Below, one piece after another: positions 60,268-64,000 of a DNA stretch of 64,000 nucleotides. Source of the DNA: Histoplasma ohiense (Eukaryota > Ascomycota > Eurotiomycetes > Onygenales > Ajellomycetaceae); NCBI GenBank assembly GCA_017607445.1, contig JAEVHH010000005.1, forward strand, positions 3,291,001 through 3,355,000, written 5' to 3'. Position numbers and translations under genes: made by a program. Below the pieces are notes generated by a model. That model searched no databases and was not told the DNA's origin. It saw only the letters and a list, made by a program, of their open reading frames with translations. How positions within the stretch are numbered: position 1 is the stretch's first letter; the number at the start of each line of letters is the position of its first letter.

Positions 60268-63200
60268 TCAATGAAGTTTATTGGGGTGAGAAAAGGGGCG
60301 AAAAGTCGGCGGAACACGAGAAAACTTATCTGATTCGGGGAATAAGTCTTGGCGGGCAAAGGGCGGGTGCGGATTTGGAAATTGTTGCGAAATGTGGATT
60401 TCGTTGGATGGTCCCCAAGGAATATATTGGTTATTGTACCAGGGATTTTTGGGGGGAACATTCCTAGATCTGGGAATGGCTGGTACCGATCTTGGAGTCT
60501 GAGAACCAGCCGTAACATAGAGAAAGTTGGAGTGCCGATGAGCGTGTTGAATACTAGATGGGCTAAACTGAAGTTGCGGCTCAATAAAGCTTGCTAGGTA
60601 GCCTTCGGCTACCCAATCATTATCCAAACTCTGGGTATTAGAGAACTCGCTTCGCATACTCAATGCGGGTGTTGCAGGTCGATCACCGCCGTTTACGTAT
60701 GATGAATTGTTTGTAGATAAGTGCGGACTATTAACCTGCTCAGTCCACCAGGTTGGATTGTTGGAATTGGTTGCCAATGGGTTTTTTGAAGCAATTGGAC
60801 CATTAAAGCACAATGGCTGGGAAGGATATCGTTGCGGAGGAACAAGGCAATTTTGGAAGCATTGGGCTCTCGTAGAACTACGGCTTTGAGATACACCGAC
60901 TGCGGAACCTTCTTCGTGGATTAGATCGAGGAGAATATCGTCTGTAGAGACTTCTATTCCGGGTTTGAAAAGCTGCTCGGCGTTTGGCGCATTCCGTAGA
61001 AATGAGGGTTGTATGTTTCCTGTTTTGTGTTCCAGGGGCCGTGCTTTACCGATCTCAGAATTATCGCTATTGAGTGGATGGATGTTCTTGAGGCTGTTAC
61101 CGCCTGAATTGCCTATCAGATGAATGTCGTTGCTCGTATTTTTGCCTAACAAATACTGTACAGGATTCACCATGGATTTTGAAGTTGGCTCCTGAATCAA
61201 GTCGAGGATCGGTACTGACAGTTTTCCGGATCCCGGGGTCTCCTTTTGCTGAGACAGAGGCCCGCCATCTTCAGGCTGGTTTTGTACAGTATTTCGGTTA
61301 TTAGAGATAGTACTGGAACCTGACATGCTCAAAACTGACTCATTTGCTTTGGACTGATGTTGGTTGTGATTAGAGCTGGGAGCCGCATTTCGATTATCAT
61401 TCAGAGAACTCTTTGTCTCTTCAAGGGAGGGCCGGTTTTGAAAGTCATTAGATGTGGCTTGGATAATTGAAGGGCCACTGTGGTTGGAATCGGGTGCTGG
61501 ATTTGCTGTTGTGTTGAGAGAGCCAGAACCTCAATTTTCATAAAATATTAGCCTGAACTGTGATGCATTTAACTCACAATAGAAAATATTGATTATACAT
61601 ACATACCATTTACCTCACGTCTTTCTTCAGATGTATCACTGAAATCATTGATTTCTGGATCAAATGCAGTGCAGATTTCAGCTAAGAACTGATTCTCCCC
61701 TCTTATCATTTCTTCTATCGCACGTTTCGTATCCTGGAACGAAATTTTAGAGACCAGTTTGGGAATTGGATAGTCTCTTTCAACTTCCATGTCGATTCGG
61801 TGCTTGTCTTCGTTGCTCACCATCTGAGCTGCATGTTGCACAGCCTTTCTACATTGGTCAAGCATTGCAATAGTGCGCGCTGTCCTGGCAGCCATCAACA
61901 TTGCACGTCTAGCATCAAGCGTCTGGGATTTAATCTGAGGCAGCCAATGTGTAGCCCGGTTGGCCTGATTCCAGAAAGGGTTGGAAGCAGATTCGGACGG
62001 GTTTACACTAGCCTGGCGGAAGGAGTTTGCGGTTGTGTTTGGCATGGACAACTCCGCACCTGATTCCAGGGCTAGCAGCTCGGTACCAGTTGGGTCGTGC
62101 GCACCAACCCCTGGGTTTAATAGGAAATTGCTAGGTTGTCGTGATGCCTGAGGACCATTTCTCTCAGTTGAATAACGTTGAGGAATTGGCGGCTCTGCTG
62201 GCTGTTTTGAAAAGTATCGAGATATTGTCCCAGAGTCATCCACTTCCTTTACCTGCTTCATTTGAACACATTCGGCTTCCCCCGGCTTTCTTTGACGCTT
62301 GAACCCATTTGACAGAAATTCCATCCCTGAAAAGCTGAGATCAGGCACTGAATTTCGTATGGTTAGCAAAAAGTGAGTGTGTTAGGAAGTATTAACTCAC
62401 CCCCACTGTTCCCGCCTCGCGCTCTGTTAAAAAATCCAATCCCATAATTCACCGGTAACTAAGAGCTGAGCATTAGCAAAAATAAAATTTCAGTGATAGG
62501 GTCACTTACACTGAGACGCCCCTGAGTAACATTGTGAGCTTTGAAACTAGTTTCAAGTGTAATTCCTTTCCTTCTCTTTTTTTTGTGAATTCCTCGTTCA
62601 GTAACACCTGCAGAAGTTGATGGAAACGACGGGTTGCTTCTGTCCTTAGATAAATTCTCAACGACATTATTAATATTTGTTTCCGCTGTTAATGACTTCC
62701 GGGCCTTGGCCTTAGAGCTTGATGGAATTGCAGAACAGCCTGTATCTTTTAGCTGATACCGATCCGGCCGAGTTTTGTATCTGAGGCGGCGTTCATAGAC
62801 ACATCGACGCACGACATTAGGTAGCAACGGATTAGACTCTCTCGAGCCTTCATTGGTAAGAACCTTGCGCTGTGATAGAGCACAAGGAGATTGTGAACTA
62901 TGTTCCCGTAAACGGGCTTTAATTGTAGTACTCACACAGGGTCCATGCATGCTTTCCCGATGTGCAAGTTCCGCAGGTTGACTTGCGTTAAATATTTCGC
63001 CACGAGATAGACAAGAACCAACTCATGACCGTAAAATCAGCATGCAATTTGTACGTAATAGGATGCAAGTGAAGATTACCTTTCGCGTCTTCATCCTCAT
63101 AAACCTTTTTGTGTGTATCAGTCAAATGCTCAGACTCCGTGATATCGTTCCGGCACTGCGCGCCAGAAAGCGTGCCTCGGGCCTCCTTGTTGCCGTTCAT

Positions 63201-63467
63201 CCCCGCTATTAATTGTTGAAGGTCTGAAAAGGGCAAAACCCGGGTGTAGTCTATATGAGGAGGGGAGCTCATATTGTCAATGGATTCTGCGTCTTTACCA
63301 CTTCGATTTCCTTTGTTTCGTATTTCGCATGAGTTGTCGACGTGTTTCATATTTAATGAATTCTTCGGCCGTGTGACAGGGGACTTTGGAAGGAAGGATT
63401 CATTTCTCGAGTCAATTTTTGAAAGCCAGTGGTAAATCACGTCATCATTCTTCGAAGCAATGACCAT
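60268..63467 (-). CDS. Large, mostly disordered fungal protein of unknown function
   Basis: Model: complement of 63080..63467, 62510..63021, 62401..62458, 61607..62347, 60268..61529; five exons, 986 aa, every junction GT-AG and in frame. The order of short conserved-looking blocks resembles a Eurotiomycete-specific family: VYERRLRYKTRPDRYQLKD, KKKRRKGITLETSFKAHNV, GIGFFNRARGG and VPDLSFSGMEFLS. A helical segment follows (RRAMLMAARTARTIAMLDQC and FQDTKRAIEEMIRGENQFL). The last third is Asn/Ser/Pro-rich. There is no signal peptide, membrane helix or enzyme motif. The basic K-R clusters hint at a nuclear protein, which is inference. The C-terminus is set by the stop at 60268, though a further exon cannot be excluded. 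Confidence 0.72.
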
Positions 63468-64000
63468 TTTCCCTCAAATGTGCACGCAGGATGTAAAGAA
63501 GTCAGAGATGGCTCGGGCCTGGGAAGAAGAGAGGAGTAACGTCACAAGTAAAAGACGGGAGAGTCAAAGAGACGGTCTGTAGAGGTAAACAGAGGATATT
63601 TACCTCAAACGTCCGGACGTCAAGAGCATGCCCTGTATAGCCCAACCGTGACTTCCCCAAGTGGTTGGATGACAAGAACTTCCCTGTTGCAAACAGTCAC
63701 GGTAGGTGCGATAGAGTCACGCGCCCACCACAAGACAGTGGAAGGAAGGCACCATCCTCTACCTCAGTTTCCTTTCATTTGGACGACTTTCAACTCTCTC
63801 CTAAGAATCCGCTTGACAGCCTGCGCCACGGACGATCGTGGAGGTGTACACACCAGGAGCAGCCCGTACCCCGAGGAATTGCATTGAAATGTGACTTCAT
63901 GGGTAAATTGAAAGATATAGAGACGGCAAATAGGCTATCTCATTGTCATCTGAAAACTTCTTAGCAGTTGGAGAGTTGAAGGATGGATGCTAACTGGCAA
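63468..64000. other. Upstream region of the 986-aa gene
   Basis: It holds the promoter side of the minus-strand gene. Open frames at 63648-63964 show no family features and the window ends here. Confidence 0.45.

Noticed and set aside
1..64000. tRNA genes, CRISPR arrays, autonomous transposons, secondary-metabolite clusters
   Set aside because: I looked for B-box-like GGTTCGA motifs, regularly spaced repeats, transposase or polymerase motifs and PKS/NRPS domains, and found none that stand up. A tRNAscan or repeat-masking run would settle it.

Overview
This window is nuclear DNA of a filamentous ascomycete. The genes are broken by short GT-AG introns (about 40-120 bp) with CTAAC- or CTGAC-like branch sites. 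The protein set (Pho85/PhoA-type kinase, ergosteryl-beta-glucosidase, Ski3, Msn5, Lsb1/Pin3-like SH3 protein, AIM24-type protein, secreted tyrosinase, sedolisin) and the wide AT-rich gaps suggest a Eurotiomycete, most likely Onygenales. That placement is inference from the sequence alone. Exon joins below were worked out by hand from reading frames, splice signals and family similarity. Every multi-exon model given as a CDS has an intact frame across its junctions.

Layout. 1-201: C-terminal end of a sedolisin peptidase. 0.8-3.6 kb: convergent proteasome lid subunit Rpn12 (+) and diphthine methyltransferase Dph7 (-). 4.1-4.75 kb: remains of a DUF1917/Bles03-like gene broken by stop codons. 5.4-6.2 kb: GARP subunit Vps51 (-). 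7.8-13.1 kb: Rmi1 (+) converging on Ski3 (-). 13.8-16.3 kb: a GH5 steryl-glucosidase (+) ending in a possible CaaX box. 16.6-18.2 kb: a possible small secreted Cys-containing protein (+) tail to tail with a decaying Pho85-like kinase (-). 20.7-25.0 kb: exportin Msn5 (+, 8 exons). 25.5-26.1 kb: coactivator Mbf1 (-). 28.8-29.7 kb: Lsb1/Pin3-like SH3 protein (+). 32.6-34.0 kb: AIM24-domain protein (+). 38.9-39.5 kb: a probable broken gene of unknown family. 40.1-41.3 kb: secreted tyrosinase. 45.2-47.5 kb: eIF2-beta (-) and a Mim2-like protein (+) from one divergent promoter. 48.2-49.5 kb: a protein with a Cys-rich putative DNA-binding motif (-). 53.5-54.2 kb: unknown 176-aa protein (-). 60.3-63.5 kb: a 986-aa, mostly disordered fungal protein of unknown function (-).

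The left half is dense and mostly housekeeping: protein turnover, translation factor modification, endosome-to-Golgi traffic, dissolvasome, RNA decay, nuclear export. The right half is gene-poor, with gaps at 26.1-28.8, 34-38.9, 41.3-45.2, 49.5-53.5 and 54.2-60.2 kb. These carry homopolymer runs and short recurring motifs (GTACTCCGTA; CATGTACAGTACAT-like) but no recognisable transposase or reverse transcriptase. I see no gene cluster or defence system that I can defend as a new system. The most interesting items are the decayed kinase with its 17-bp repeat insertion, the DUF1917 relic, the possible prenylation signal on the glycosidase and the candidate secreted protein.
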